Assembly (NCBI GenBank): GCA_030159075.1
Contig: BROG01000077.1
Location: 1,547,001-1,611,000, forward strand
Direction of reading: 5' to 3'
Source: Atrina japonica
Taxonomy: Eukaryota > Mollusca > Bivalvia > Pterioida > Pinnidae
DNA length: 64,000 nucleotides
Under the pieces are notes generated by a model that saw only the letters and a list, made by a program, of their open reading frames with translations, was not told the DNA's origin and did no database searches. Position 1 is the stretch's first letter. Each line of letters begins with the position of its first letter. The position numbers and the translations under genes were made by a program. Positions 11,426 to 23,735 of this stretch are shown one piece after another.

Positions 11426-11545
11426 CTGAGGGCACACTCAGTGACTTTGGACTGAGAAAACTGTGAGCCAAGAACATATATCAACAACGTTCTTGACACT
11501 CCCTTTTCCCTTATTACCAGGGCCTGACAGTCTGGATTCAGAAAT
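11426..11545 (-). CDS. Candidate 120-nt internal exon
   Basis: The acceptor TTTCTTGGGTCGCAG and the donor CTCAG|GTAATG enclose one base, 39 codons and two bases. The peptide includes FLNPDCQALVIREKGVSRTL and GSQFSQSKVTECAL. The pattern resembles one repeat of an ARM/HEAT helical protein (inference). It ends in phase 2 and joins exactly to the 13-nt candidate at 5582, giving ...TECALSLLTQ..., a natural continuation of a helix. Confidence 0.58.
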
Positions 11546-12021
11546 CTGCGACCCAAGAAATTAGCCAACGGAAAATTTGAATATATCCAGATAAATGACT
11601 TGTGATAGTAATTATGTTTGTAATTTTTACACAAAATGGTGGCAAGTGTTAACTATATACACTTGTGACAAATATGGGATTCACTATTTGCAAGTCTAGC
11701 CGTTTAATTAATTGGGAGAATATCTGGGACAATTCAGCTGTTACCAATCAAACATGTCCCAACTCATGCTGTATGTACAAATGTATTATCAAACTCAGTC
11801 ATCCATGACCTGTCATGTTATATATTTTCTTTTATGAACATCAGTATGATGTAGACAAAACATGCACCAAGTATGTCCAAAAAGTATAACCCCAAAAATG
11901 AGCAAATTACAATAATGTTTTAACCAATCTAAAAAAAAAAAATATTTGTCATGGCTAATAAGTCTAATATGGTATAGTGAACACTGCACACATGCATGCA
12001 CTAATGCATAAAGTAGGCACA

Positions 12022-12022
12022 T

Positions 12023-12108
<86 letters not shown>

Positions 12109-12115
12109 ACACACA
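12022..12115. repeat. (CA)n microsatellite
   Basis: About 45 CA repeats with one ACAT interruption near the right end. Confidence 0.97.
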
Positions 12116-12750
12116 CTACTGATCTACTTCCCCTATTTCAAGATCTGATATATTATAAACATATTTTTATCTATTTTGGCCTTATCCAAAAACAAATAAA
12201 TAAATGAATTAATAAGAGAAATACACAAAGCCGTTACAACATAAAGAGATGTATAGCAATACTTAAGTGTCAATGAAGTCATACATCTCTGTATAAAGTA
12301 CCAATCATCAAGCTTGATGTATCACCTGAGGGTACACATTGGTACACTACTAAAGCATATAAAACAAAGAGATTATACAAAATCACTGACACTAAACACA
12401 AAATTACACAATTAATGTCTTCAAATTGTCACCCAAATGTTTTTAATCATTTCTAAATGCCCAAAAGTTTGTAATAAGTTGATGTCTGCAAGGGCCATTA
12501 GTAATGTTCATTTAAAGGCTTATCTTGGAATTAATGATCCCTAGACTTTATGGGCCCATATATCTGCGATGCTTGCAGGTATGCAGGTTATAGACACTAA
12601 ATGAAGTTGTCAATCACTACCTGTATATGCATAGGATCAATTTCAGATACACTGTACCTGTTTGGGGGAGGGGGTTCCAGATTTGTTTTGTTTCTATGGA
12701 GATTTCTGAATCATCAGCTGAAGATGAAGTGCTATAAATATGTACCTGTG
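12116..12750. other. Non-coding stretch
   Basis: AT-rich unique sequence. A minus-strand open stretch at 12485-12433 (INLLQTFGHLEMIKNIW) has a TACTAAT branch-like site and a short acceptor, but its phase fits no neighbour. Confidence 0.35.
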
Positions 12751-12818
12751 TTATGAACTCCTGTTGTTATGGACACCTGTGTTATGGACTCCTGTTGTTA
12801 TGGACTCCTGTTGTTATG
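12751..12818. repeat. Short tandem repeat (about 20 bp)
   Basis: Three to four units of CTCCTGTTGTTATGGA. Confidence 0.7.
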
Positions 12819-12960
12819 CAGTGAGATTCTTTATTGTGTTATGTCTACACTCTACTTTAGTTTTTTTTAATTTCATCCAAAAGACTTAAGTGACTTTTAC
12901 TTGGTTTAGCCAAGCACTTTGTGAATCAGCAGTCACCTCATTTTTCTAACTTCATCCAAC

Positions 12961-13565
12961 AGACTTGCATTGCTGTCAGCATTAGTTGATTTTGGAGCAG
13001 TGCTCTGAGCACAGTGGACTTGTGTAGTGTTGCTGCCAGCATTAGTGTACTTGTATAATGTTGCTGTCAGCATAAAGGGACTTGTATAATGTTGTTGTTA
13101 GCTTGTTTGTTTGTTTGTTTATTGTTGTTTAACGTCCCACTCAAGAATATTTCACTCATATGGAGACGTCACCAAATGCCGGTGAAGGGCTTCAAATTTT
13201 GGCCTATGCTCGGCACTTTTGTTGTTAGCATAGTGGACTTGTGTAATGTTGCTGTCAGCATAGTGGACTTGTGTAATATTGCTGTCAGCATTAGGGGACA
13301 CGTGTAATGTTGCTGTCAGCATAGTGGACTTGTGTAATATTGCTGTCAGCATTAGGGGACATGTGTAATGTTGCTGTCAACATAGTGGACTTGTGTAATG
13401 TTGCTGTCAGCATTAGGAGACTTGTATAATGTTGTTGTCAGTGTAGTGGACTTGTGAAATGTTGCTGTCAGCATTAGGGAACATGTATAATGTTGCTGTC
13501 AGCATAGTGGACTTGTATAATGTTGCTGTCAGCATAGTGGACTTGTGGACCTGTTAGCAAAAAGG
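12961..13565. repeat. Minisatellite, about 30-bp unit, interrupted by a SINE
   Basis: The unit contains GTTGCTGTCAGCAT then AGTGGACTTGTGTAAT. The SINE at 13103-13218 sits inside the array with flanking duplication of array sequence. Confidence 0.85.
13103..13218 (-). mobile_element. SINE family I, 5'-truncated, with target duplication
   Basis: Minus-strand 3' part of family I (AACGTCCCACTCAAGAATAT and the (TTTG)n tail). It is flanked by an identical 11-bp duplication TTGTTGTTAGC at 13092-13102 and 13219-13229. Truncation with an intact duplication fits LINE-driven target-primed insertion. Confidence 0.8.
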
Positions 13566-13945
13566 GACTCGTGCAGTGTTGATACAAGCATTTAGGTTCC
13601 AGCAAATTTAGTCAGGTTTGGACTGATATTTTTTAAAAGTAATTTTGATTTAATTGTGTGGTATTTTAGCATAGATAAGAAATTCATTGACTTGTTCAGG
13701 AATTTTTGGTCAGAATTTTTCTAAAACAATATCATCAGATATACATGTATATTATCATGTCAGATAAAGAACAAATTATTGTCAGTCTTGCCATAGTGAA
13801 TAATGCTGAAATGTAAATTATCATTTATATATGTTGTTCATACATTCTGTACTTATTTATAAAATAAATATGCAAATACCTATCAGTAGAAGTCCTATTT
13901 TTTATGTTCCTTTTTTGTCTGTTATGTAATTGATTTATATTCAAG

Positions 13946-14018
13946 GGAACAAAGTGTAGGAGAATATGATGAGTTGATTTTTGTACAGAAATGTACGGTA
14001 TTGATGAAGGAATTACCG
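13946..14018 (+). CDS. Candidate plus-strand 73-nt exon
   Basis: A long pyrimidine-rich stretch (13897-13940) ends in TTCAAG, and the exon ends at CCG|GTAAGT. One base plus 24 codons are open, including EQSVGEYDELIFVQKCTVLM, ending in phase 0. The splice signals are strong and the peptide is plausible, but no joining partner on this strand is secure. Confidence 0.3.
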
Positions 14019-14105
14019 GTAAGTGAGTAGATAAATTTACATCTTCCTTGAACTATTGACCTCAAAGTCAATAGTCATTCATGTGGATATTTTTATTGTA
14101 ACAGT

Positions 14106-14285
14106 ACACAGGAACCTATCTTGAGAGACCACCCCATCTGCCACCGAAATGTGGTCTCTCAAGACAGGTGGTCTCTCAAGAGGTTTTATACAAAGGATTA
14201 TTCAAAGAATTGGTTTCTTAAGAGTGTGGCTCAAAAGACAGGTGGTTTGGAATGAGTGTGGTCTCTGAAGACAGGTTCCAGTATA
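14106..14285 (+). mobile_element. pogo-like family, compact copy
   Basis: Starts CAGGAACCTATCTTGAGAGA, contains GCCACCGAAATGTGGTCTCT and CAAGAGGTTTTAT, and ends CTGAAGACAGGTTCCAGTATA. It shows the unexpanded form of the module that is amplified at 19.1 and 48.3 kb. Confidence 0.6.
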
Positions 14286-14317
14286 TTCACTTACTTGAAA
14301 TACCACTCTCATGTTGA

Positions 14318-14682
14318 CCACCTGTCTTGTGGGATCACATTCTGAAACCCACTTGGTTAAATGCATGTTTTGATTTGATTTGATTTTTTGTTTTACGCCA
14401 TACTCAACAATCTTTCAGTCATATGATGGCGTCCAGTTTTTATTGGTGGAGGAGAAACCCCGGTTACCCGGGTAAAGACCACCAACCTTCCGCAAGAAAA
14501 CTGGCAAACTTTCCCACTTAATTCGAAATGACCCTAGAGGGATTCGAACCAGAGGTGAGAGGCCTTGTGATTTAAAGCGTGCCCCCGGTTAAATGCATGT
14601 AATCTTTCAAATAAAACTCTATTGAAAGACAACATTTCAGTGGAAGCTGGGGTGGTCTCTCATGACAGGTTTTACTGTATTA
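14318..14682 (-). mobile_element. pogo-like family copy split by a SINE
   Basis: Reverse-orientation element (GACCACCTGTCTTGTGGGAT at left; GGTCTCTCATGACAGGTTTT then ACTGTA at right) interrupted by the SINE at 14369-14586. Confidence 0.6.
14369..14586 (-). mobile_element. SINE family III, complete, with 14-bp target duplication
   Basis: Contains ACGCCATACTCAACAATCTT, CTGGCAAACTTTCCCAC and a clear reversed tRNA B box (GGGATTCGAACC). It is flanked by perfect copies of GGTTAAATGCATGT (14355-14368 and 14587-14600). Confidence 0.82.
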
Positions 14683-15376
14683 CTGACTGACGGTGTATGA
14701 GGCAACCAGTTTTTTAATGGTAAAGGCCTGGTTATAATGTATGCCTTATAACTATATAAGGGGAAAATAAACAAATCATATTTTATGAAATTTTGTAAAA
14801 GAACGATGATAAAATCAGATGGTGTAATACATGAGCCAAGAAAAGCCTCTCTACAGTTACTAATCAGTTGCTGTTATACAGACTTATAACCATAATAAGA
14901 TACAGAAAGAATCAATATAAAATGCACTGTCAACAAAAGGTGACTGAGTTATCTCCCCTTACCAAAGTGATGTAAACTAAATGACTCATCACAAAGACTG
15001 CCAACAATTGGCCAAGGCCCGGCACCATAAAACTTGAAGTTCTTGATGTCACATTTGCCCGAGGTATAACCAAGCTGTCGAGTGAGCTGTGAAGTTATCA
15101 AATTTTAAACTTGTTCACACGTAAATGGAAAGGTCAATTATATTGGAAGTCTTACATGAATTGATAATATTGCAAAACTTAAACATATTTAAAAAAAAGG
15201 CCCTAAATTAATATTACACAAAGGAAATATAATTAAAAATATAAAAACAAAAATAAATGAACAAAATAATATTTGATAAAAGCACATATACTATCTGTAC
15301 TTTTATCATATTTTACATATGTAGAATAATTTCTCTCCCAGTGTTACTATCAGTTTTGATCTTCAATTACTACATT
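14683..15376. other. Non-coding stretch
   Basis: AT-rich intron-like DNA with the motif GTTATCTCCCC at 14950. No gene seen. Confidence 0.4.
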
Positions 15377-15388
15377 TCAAAGCAAATG

Positions 15389-15666
15389 GAGTCGGCCTGG
15401 CTCAGTCGGTAGCACACTCGACTCTGGATCGTGATTTCGAGTCCCACCGGCGGCAGGTTGGTTTCCTGTCTTTCGGATGAGACAGTAAAAACTGGAGGTC
15501 CTATGTCACAGTAGGGGTCGGCACGTTAAAGAACCCTCACTGCTCAATGGCTGTAAGTGCCGAGCATAGGCCAAAATTTGAAGCCCTTCACCGGCATTTG
15601 GTGACGTCTCCATATTAGTGAAATATTCTCGAGTGGGACGTTAAACAACAATAAACAAACAAACAA
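15389..15666 (+). mobile_element. SINE family I, full-length, 12-bp target duplication
   Basis: tRNA-like head with an A box (TGGCTCAGTCGG) and B box (GATTTCGAGTCCC), body with CTTTCGGATGAGACAG, GTTAAAGAACCCTCACTGCT and CATTTGGTGACGTCTCCATA, and tail GGGACGTTAAACAACAATAA plus AAC repeats. Flanked by identical TCAAAGCAAATG at 15377-15388 and 15667-15678, so this is a fairly recent insertion. Tail and body wording are familiar from molluscan tRNA-SINEs (inference). Confidence 0.9.
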
Positions 15667-15749
15667 TCAAAGCAAATGTACATAATAAAAATAGTACTAT
15701 CACTACCACCAGAACAATCTCTGTTAATCTGAGAATTTAAATTCAAACT

Positions 15750-15839
15750 TTAACTCATTCACCCCTAAAGACACATTTGGACTGGTCTAAGGCATTGATG
15801 TAAGAAGAGTCCATTGTTTTTCAGGGGTTAACGAGTTAA
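15750..15839 (+). mobile_element. Micro-MITE family A, copy 4, best preserved
   Basis: 82 bp between TTAA (15750-15753) and TTAA (15836-15839). The inverted ends are CTCATTCACCCCTAAAG and CAGGGGTTAACGAG. Confidence 0.75.
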
Positions 15840-16479
15840 AGACCATTCCAAATGCTGTATGTGTCGGTTTAAAAATTGTAAGTTTGTGATACACAAATTT
15901 CCTGATTAATTCGATGTGTTATCAGTCTTGTCATAATATCTTATCCACACAACACACTAGACCTACCCTACCTGTCAAACTTACACACACAATAAGGGTA
16001 GGATCATAGGACAGTCAAACCCATCTGGACTAGACTCCTGGTTTCAAAATGTTATGATTTCAAAAATAGCAATCCATTGTTACTTGACTGTAATGGCCCC
16101 ATATTTCCGTAAACAATTTCATGATAAAAATAAATAGATTTTCTTCATAGAAAAAAGGAAATGATACAAAAAATATAACGATAATTTCTAATGGATTCTT
16201 ATTAAGATGAAAATGAATTGATTATTTGTACAATGAAGGACAATCAATTATTTATAATCAAATCTTAGATAATGCTAAAATCAAGGTTTTGTTCATAATC
16301 AATATTAGATGAATATAATGAATACAGTATCATAAATGGAATGTTTTATGTTTACGAAAGCTAAGCTACAATATTACTGAACTTTGAAATGTCACCATAC
16401 TGTAATGTTGTAAGAGTTGTCTCCCATTAATAGCAAAGTCAGTTTTAAAGAAATGTCAATATTATTTAGATCATAATGG
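15840..16479. other. Non-coding stretch
   Basis: AT-rich, no supportable feature apart from the possible AATAAA at its right edge. Confidence 0.4.
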
Positions 16480-16485
16480 TTTATT
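16480..16485 (-). terminator. Possible polyadenylation signal AATAAA
   Basis: AATAAA on the minus strand lies about 35 nt downstream of an in-frame TGA (16521-16519). It matters only if the 16.6-kb candidate is a terminal exon. In DNA this AT-rich the motif occurs often by chance. Confidence 0.2.
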
Positions 16486-16555
16486 ACTACAAAACAACAT
16501 GCATGTAAAAAAATGTATTCATCTTATATTGTCTTCAGAAGCAGTTGGTGGATAC

Positions 16556-16587
16556 AAGTAGTGTTGCTGGACTTTAGCTGTGTTGAT
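16556..16587 (-). CDS. Doubtful exon, internal (32 nt) or terminal
   Basis: After AATGTTCAG at 16588 a frame reads INTAKVQQHYLYPPTASEDN then IR and stops at 16521-16519. If the weak donor TT|GTATCC after 16556 is used, the 32-nt exon runs from phase 0 to phase 2 and joins the exon at 11545. If it is not used, this is a 3'-terminal exon, and an AATAAA lies about 35 nt past the stop (minus strand 16485-16480). Either reading fits the phase-0 end of the 18019-17880 exon. The composition is clearly coding-like; the role is unresolved. Confidence 0.27.
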
Positions 16588-17879
16588 CTGAACATTGGCT
16601 GGTGGACGTAAAGTTCACATTGCCTTCACCAGACAAATTCTGCCAAAAAGATTTTGTAAGACTTTTGCATGTCGATCATTTTAAGGGATATTTTTCCCCA
16701 GCTTTAACAATATTCGAGATATTAAGTAAAAAACATCTGCTGATCAATTCGTTCTATTTCAGCCATGTTTTTAGCTTGATGGGCATAAGCAACACAACTG
16801 ACCTATCGCCAAGTGTCTGACACATGACTGTCAATGTGTTTTTTACGTCATTTCATTGTGATGTCATAATCACACAAGTGTTTGACGGGGCATTTAATTG
16901 TAACGTCATAGTAGAAAAGATTGTCAAAAGGTGTCATGTCGGACATTTGGGGATAGGTAAATTTCTAGAGTACCCTAGGGATTACTGTAGCCAAGTCTGG
17001 TATAAATTAGTTCTGTAGTTTCTAATTGACCCCTGTAGCCATATTTAGACTTGCCCATTTCAAAGAATGGTTAAGCCCAATGTCAAACTTCAGGAATGTA
17101 CAATATAGAATTCAAATTTTACATAAATATTAAATTCAATTTTAACTTATTTAATTTATCAATTTGGGTGATTGATAGGTTAAATAGTTTACAATGGATG
17201 GACAACGGATACCATGTGATGGCAAAAACTCACTTGGACTTGTGGTACTTGTACCTGTTGTACAGGTACGTTAATGATATACATATCAATTAGCAGCATG
17301 TTATCCTGGTACTTTAGAAATGTTATTAAACAAGAAATGATGTTCTTTCCTAATCTGACCTATCTTTTGATTCATTTATATTCAATTTGAGGTGTGATAT
17401 CAATTAGCAGTACAGGATTCTTTAATTTGGAAATGTCATAAGCCTTAAAATGAAAATCTCTGATGATTAAAGTGTAACTATCTAAACCATGTATTGGTTG
17501 TGAAAGCAAATGGTCCTACAGTGAATCCCCAAAACAAAGATCCCCCACCCTTTTAGGGAAGCCCCTCAATGTCCCTACAATGCCCACTGTCTGAAGTGTA
17601 ACCATTAAATTTAGAAAATATACTACCCCTCCTTGAAAAACCAAATGGAACTATTTTGAAACTTTCAGGCACAAACAAAACCAGATGCACAACTACATTT
17701 TGTAAATATATAAATCTTAAACATCGTTTTTAAGTTTTTGAATGTTTCAAAAACAATAAATGAGAAATGTTTCAGGCAAGTTTATCTTTGGAAGAAAGAA
17801 AGAAAGTACATGTATATGAAACAGTACAAAAATAAGAACTCCCATACTTTTTATTTCAGACACTTTTAAAGTAACATAC
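16588..17879. other. Intron-like stretch between exon candidates
   Basis: Unique AT-rich DNA. Plus-strand frames at 16602-17293 are open but carry no splice support or recognisable motif. Confidence 0.4.
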
Positions 17880-18019
17880 CTTTAGATCCTCCCTATTATG
17901 TAATTCTTTATATGGTTCACAAGGACTGTATTCTGAGACATCAAGGCAGAGGCCTATCTGTAACTGACACAGTCCGTTTTTCATTTCAGTTGCCATAACA
18001 ACTAAATCAATGTATATTT
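17880..18019 (-). CDS. Candidate 140-nt internal exon
   Basis: The donor CTAAAG|GTATGT is strong; the acceptor GATAAAATAACAG has a weak pyrimidine tract. Two bases complete a codon, then 46 codons follow, including IYIDLVVMATEMKNGLCQLQ and SPCEPYKELHNREDLK, ending in phase 0. The mix of hydrophobic helix and charged residues is coding-like. It joins in frame to the 66-nt exon at 29570. The next exon is uncertain (see the 16.6-kb candidate). Confidence 0.58.
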
Positions 18020-19005
18020 CTGTTATTTTATCACACAGCAATTGAGTTCTTACGAAAAACAAACACACGTGTATTGCAACTCTTTTTAAAAGAGAGTAAA
18101 ATTTTCAGCAATCAGCTAAAACATTAAATCCATAATGATTTCCGTATTTGTATTATAAGAGCTAACTTTTAATGATCATAATCCTTTGTTTATCTTTGAA
18201 TACTTTATCCAAATTTTGTGATCCTGTTATTTTTACGTTATTAATTACGACAATGATTTTCTTTACAAATCCTGGATTAAATGAACATTACTTTAACTCT
18301 GTGGATCTCATTCTTGACGTCAATGAAAACTTTTGAACTTGATTCCAAGTCTTCCTTTATATACATCTAACTATGCATAATTCATGACCCAGTGAATTCA
18401 CTTTATATATACATAGTATATATGTATATATCTTTATAAGTAGGACTACCATTAAACCTACCCTTCATTCATATACTAATTCAACATCCCAATTAGATGT
18501 AAAAAGCGATATCTTTTAAATCAATATTTTATTAGGATGGGTATTCAAGAGCTGATCAAATTTGAAATATATTGCATTCAAACATTTAACCTTTGTACAA
18601 TATACTTTAGAATACTAATAGTATGCATATTAAAACTGGCGACAAAAACATTAGCTCTGTGAGTGGTTCGGAACAATATGTGTTAACTTAAGATATAGTA
18701 ACTACAGAAATCAAATAAATATCTGAGTATTCTAAAGAACTCAAATCTAAAGAACATGTGGACTAAATCGTCCAGGTATACAAATTGTTGTTTACACAGA
18801 ATAAACCTTGTTGATATAGTATATAGAATTTGACTTGTTTACAGTGAAAACATATTGTTTCAAATTTCCGTATTTTGATTTCTTTCCTCCCCCTTTTTTT
18901 TACTATAGTTAAATAGAACTTTGTTTGAAAATTCATCCTTAAAAATTAATTTCACACTTTAAACCGCCTTTTTATGAAGAATAAAAATGCTAACAATTTT
19001 GTAAT
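18020..19005. other. Non-coding stretch
   Basis: AT-rich unique sequence with several small TA patches near 18410-18435. No gene seen. Confidence 0.4.
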
Positions 19006-19007
19006 AT

Positions 19008-19578
19008 ATGTAACCTCTTTTGACAGACCACACTTTTGACTGCCAGTGAAATGTTGTCCCTCAAGACAGGTGCCATGGTCTCTCAAGAAAGATTTTATTT
19101 AAAAGAATATTTAACCAAATGGTTTTCATAATGTGGTGTTTCAAGACAGGTGGTCATTTGTGAGAGTGGTCTTTTAAGACAAGTGGTCATTCATGAGAGT
19201 GGTCTTTAAGACAGGTGGTCATTTATGAGTGGTCTTTAAGACAGGTGGTCATTTATGAGAGTGGTCTTTAAGACAGGTGGTCATTTATGAGAGTGGTCTT
19301 TAAGACAGGTGGTCTAACATGAGAGTGGTCATTGAAGACAGGTGGTCTAACATGAGATTGGTCCTTTAAGACAGGTGGTCTAACATGAGAGTGGTCATTG
19401 AAGACAGGTGGTCTAACATGAGATTGGTCCTTTAAGACAGGTGGTCTAACATGAGATTGGTCCTTTAAGACAGGTGGTCTAACATGAGAGTGGTCATTGA
19501 AGACAGGTGGTCTAACATGAGATTGGTCCTTTAAGACAGGTGGTCTTTCATAAGAATGGTCCTTCAAGACACATTTCA
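19008..19578. repeat. Transposon-seeded minisatellite (33-bp unit)
   Basis: Begins and ends like a pogo-like family element (TAACCTCTTTTGACAGACCA; ACACATTTCACTGTA). Its inner module AAGACAGGTGGTC is amplified about 13 times (19140-19560). From 19300 two unit types alternate (GAGAGTGGTCATTG and GAGATTGGTCCTTT), a higher-order pattern. The 33-bp period gives an 11-residue false peptide repeat (HVRPPVLKDQS) on the minus strand. Confidence 0.85.
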
Positions 19579-19894
19579 CTGTATTCTTGGAGACATAATT
19601 TATGTAGGATAAAATATTGTTTGTGTTTTTATTTATATTCTTGTTTCAGATGATACTGTAGAATCAGAAAGTTAGGTATGATTAAAATTTCATTGTTTGA
19701 AAGTAAGAAATATTTGTAAACATTAAATTTTGTTGAGATAAAAAAGCCTGTTTGTAAAAGAACCTATTACTATTACGAGGTTTAATTTATGTAAAATTTT
19801 GTCATTGTTTAAATTTTGTTGATAAACGAAGACAACAAAATAAATGAAATTAAAACCACAACAAATATTTCTAATTCTACAATATCTTTTAGAT

Positions 19895-20275
19895 AATGCA
19901 TCATTTGAGATAATATATTGTTTTTGCCATACTCATGTCTGAGATAATATATTGTTTTTGTCATATTCATGTTTGAGACAATATATTTTGTCTTACTCAG
20001 ATTTTAGAAAATATTTTGTTTTTGTCTTACTCATGTTTGAGATAATTTTTTTTTTTTTTTTTGCCATACTCATGTTTGAGACAATGTATTTTTTTTTCCG
20101 CCTCTTGTTGGAGGTAATATTTGTTTTTGTCATACTTATGTTTGAGATAATATTTTTTTTGTCTTAGTCATTTTTTAGACTATACCCAGGTATTGTCTTA
20201 CTCATTTTGGAGATAATATATATTTTGTCTTACTCATTTTGGAAATAATACATTTCTTTGTCTTACTCAGAAATT
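19895..20275. repeat. Diverged minisatellite, about 32-34 bp
   Basis: Units contain TTTGAGATAATAT and TTTTTGTCTTACTCATG. Poly-T length differs between units. Confidence 0.75.
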
Positions 20276-20740
20276 TTTGTAGGTGTACAATTTTGTTGTG
20301 TTAAGAATAAAAATCAATTTTTGTTAACATTAAATATAGTTGAAATGAAATTTTACTGCGATATCTAACCAGCAAACATGTTCTATCTCTATTGATAAGT
20401 ACTCGTGATGCTGTGTAATATTTCATTTATATCTATTTTTTGTGGTTTTATTTTCCATTAAAAAGAAATCCAAGATGCTCAGAACTACGTGAAACACAGT
20501 AAGTACAGTACAAAGGAAATTATTACCGTTGTGTACAATATGTAAATTTAATTATTGTTTAAAATTTTGTTTTTTTAATTGAATTTCATTGATAAATGAA
20601 AATAAATGAAAGAAACGAATTAAAGCCCCAACAACATTTTCTGATTCTACAACAATACTTTTTTGTCTTAACACAGTAGAATCTGCTACTGCTATGTGGT
20701 CTTACGAGAAATGTGATCTCTAAATTTAAAGTATCATTTA

Positions 20741-20890
<150 letters not shown>

Positions 20891-20899
20891 ATGTATATA

Positions 20900-21091
20900 T
20901 AGTAAAACCTGTTTTAGTGACCACCTGTGTATAAAGGCCACATGGTTACACACAAAGATCATTTTTTGCTGTTTCCAATAGTATCAATTGTGTACAAATC
21001 AACGTCTATATTCTATATAAAGACCAACCCCCTATAAAGACCAGTTTTCTTGTGTCCTTCAGGAGATGGTTATATATACAAGTTTCACTAT
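20900..21091. mobile_element. pogo-like MITE, 'TAAAGACCA' subfamily
   Basis: Starts AGTAAAACCTGTTTTAGTGA and ends ACAAGTTTCACTATA, pairing as inverted ends. Internal CCAATAGTATCAATTGTGTA and ACAAATCAAC match the copy at 61988-62134. Confidence 0.55.
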
Positions 21092-21325
21092 AATACACAC
21101 ACATACATACACACAGTTAAACCTCTTTATAATACCCGCCCCCATTTCATTTGTCATCTCGCTTAATGCCATTAATTTTGAAAGTCCACTTTTCCTATTA
21201 TTCCTATGCATGTTATTTCATTTAAGGTCCTCCACATACGCCCTAATAACCCCTTTACAATGCTAGATTTTGTTTGCACAATGGTGGCAGTATAATGACG
21301 TTTTACTGTGTGTGTGTATATGTAT

Positions 21326-22480
<1,155 letters not shown>

Positions 22481-22484
22481 TTAA

Positions 22485-22807
22485 AGGGGCATTACCTGTG
22501 GTTTTTCCCATTTTTACTGCTTCAATTGATATACCATAACAAAAAAGAGATAAACATGGGCATAAATTCTTAAATTCTTATATATTATGACAAAATGGCT
22601 TCAGAAACCCAGGTTTGGCACTTTTCACTTGCATTTGATACTATTTGTATATAAATATGACACTGAACCTTTGACCTTATTTTCACAACATTTATAGGAA
22701 TATAAGATTTTGTGTATAGCTATTGTTTGTTATTATACAGCAATGTACAAGTAGTAAAATTGGAAAAAATCAAAAAATTTCTTTTGATAAACACAGTTAA
22801 TGCCCCT
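22485..22807 (+). mobile_element. TTAA-flanked MITE (Kolobok/T2-like), intact
   Basis: 323 bp between TTAA (22481-22484) and TTAA (22808-22811). The ends AGGGGCATTACCTGTG and (reverse strand) AGGGGCATTAACTGTG match at 15 of 16. TTAA plus AGG-type termini recalls the T2 MITEs of Xenopus assigned to the Kolobok superfamily (established pattern; assignment here is inference). No transposase frame. Confidence 0.65.
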
Positions 22808-22939
22808 TTAAAGAAACTAGAACTGTACTGATTCCCTGCTCGTTAATATTTTTGGCAATTACATGACAAGTTGAACGACCTTTGCTAATTTTTCATCCCT
22901 TTATGACAGAAAATATATTCATTTCACCCTAAATCAGAA

Positions 22940-23735
22940 TAGTATTCTATGTTGCTATTATTCATGACCTTGTGGCACTGTTCTGGCACTATTTTGTCAT
23001 AATGTTAGTCTGTTCTGGCACTATTTTGTCATAATCTTGTAACACTACTCTGGCACTATTTTATGGTACTATTTTGGTGCTATTATTCATGACCTTGTGG
23101 CACTGTTCTGGCACTATTTTGTCACAATCCTGTAACACTACTCTGACACTATTTTATGATACTATTTTGGTGCTATTATCCATGACCTTGTGGCACTGTT
23201 CTGGCACTATTTTGTCATAATCTTGTAACACTACTCTGGCACTATTTTATGGTACTATTTTGATGATATTATTCATGACCTTGTGACAATTTTATGATAC
23301 AATTTTGTCACAATCTTGTAACATTACTCTAGTACTATTTTATGGTACTATTTTGTCACAATCTTGTAACATTACTCTAGCACTATTTTATGGTACTATT
23401 TTGTCACAATCTTGTAACATTACTCTAGCACTATTTTATGGTACTATTTTGTCACAATCTTGTAACACTACTCTAGCACTATTTTATGGTACTATTTTGG
23501 TGCTACATGTATTATTCATGACCTTGTCGCACTGTTCTGAAACAATTTTGTCACAATCTTGTAACACTACTCTAGCACTATTTTATGGTACTATTTTGGT
23601 GCTACATGTATTATTCATGACCTTGTGGCACTGTTCTGGCACTATTTTGTCACAATCTCATAACACTACTCTGGCACCATTTTGGTGCTATTCTGTCATG
23701 ATCTTGTAGCATCATACTGGTACTACTTTTCTGTC
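22940..23735. repeat. Minisatellite with two interleaved modules
   Basis: One module carries TTTTGTCACAATCTTGTAAC and ACTACTCTGGCACTATTTTA; the other carries GGTGCTATTATTCATGACCT. They alternate, with local runs of the first (23290-23480). Confidence 0.85.

Noticed and set aside
11668..11737. Minus-strand exon-like interval (ELSQIFSQLIKRLDLQIVNP)
   Set aside because: The peptide is attractive, but no donor gives a phase compatible with the neighbouring exons.
12433..12485. Minus-strand exon-like interval (INLLQTFGHLEMIKNIW)
   Set aside because: Short pyrimidine tract, weak donor (TGG|GTGACA), and phase 1-to-0 fits no chain.
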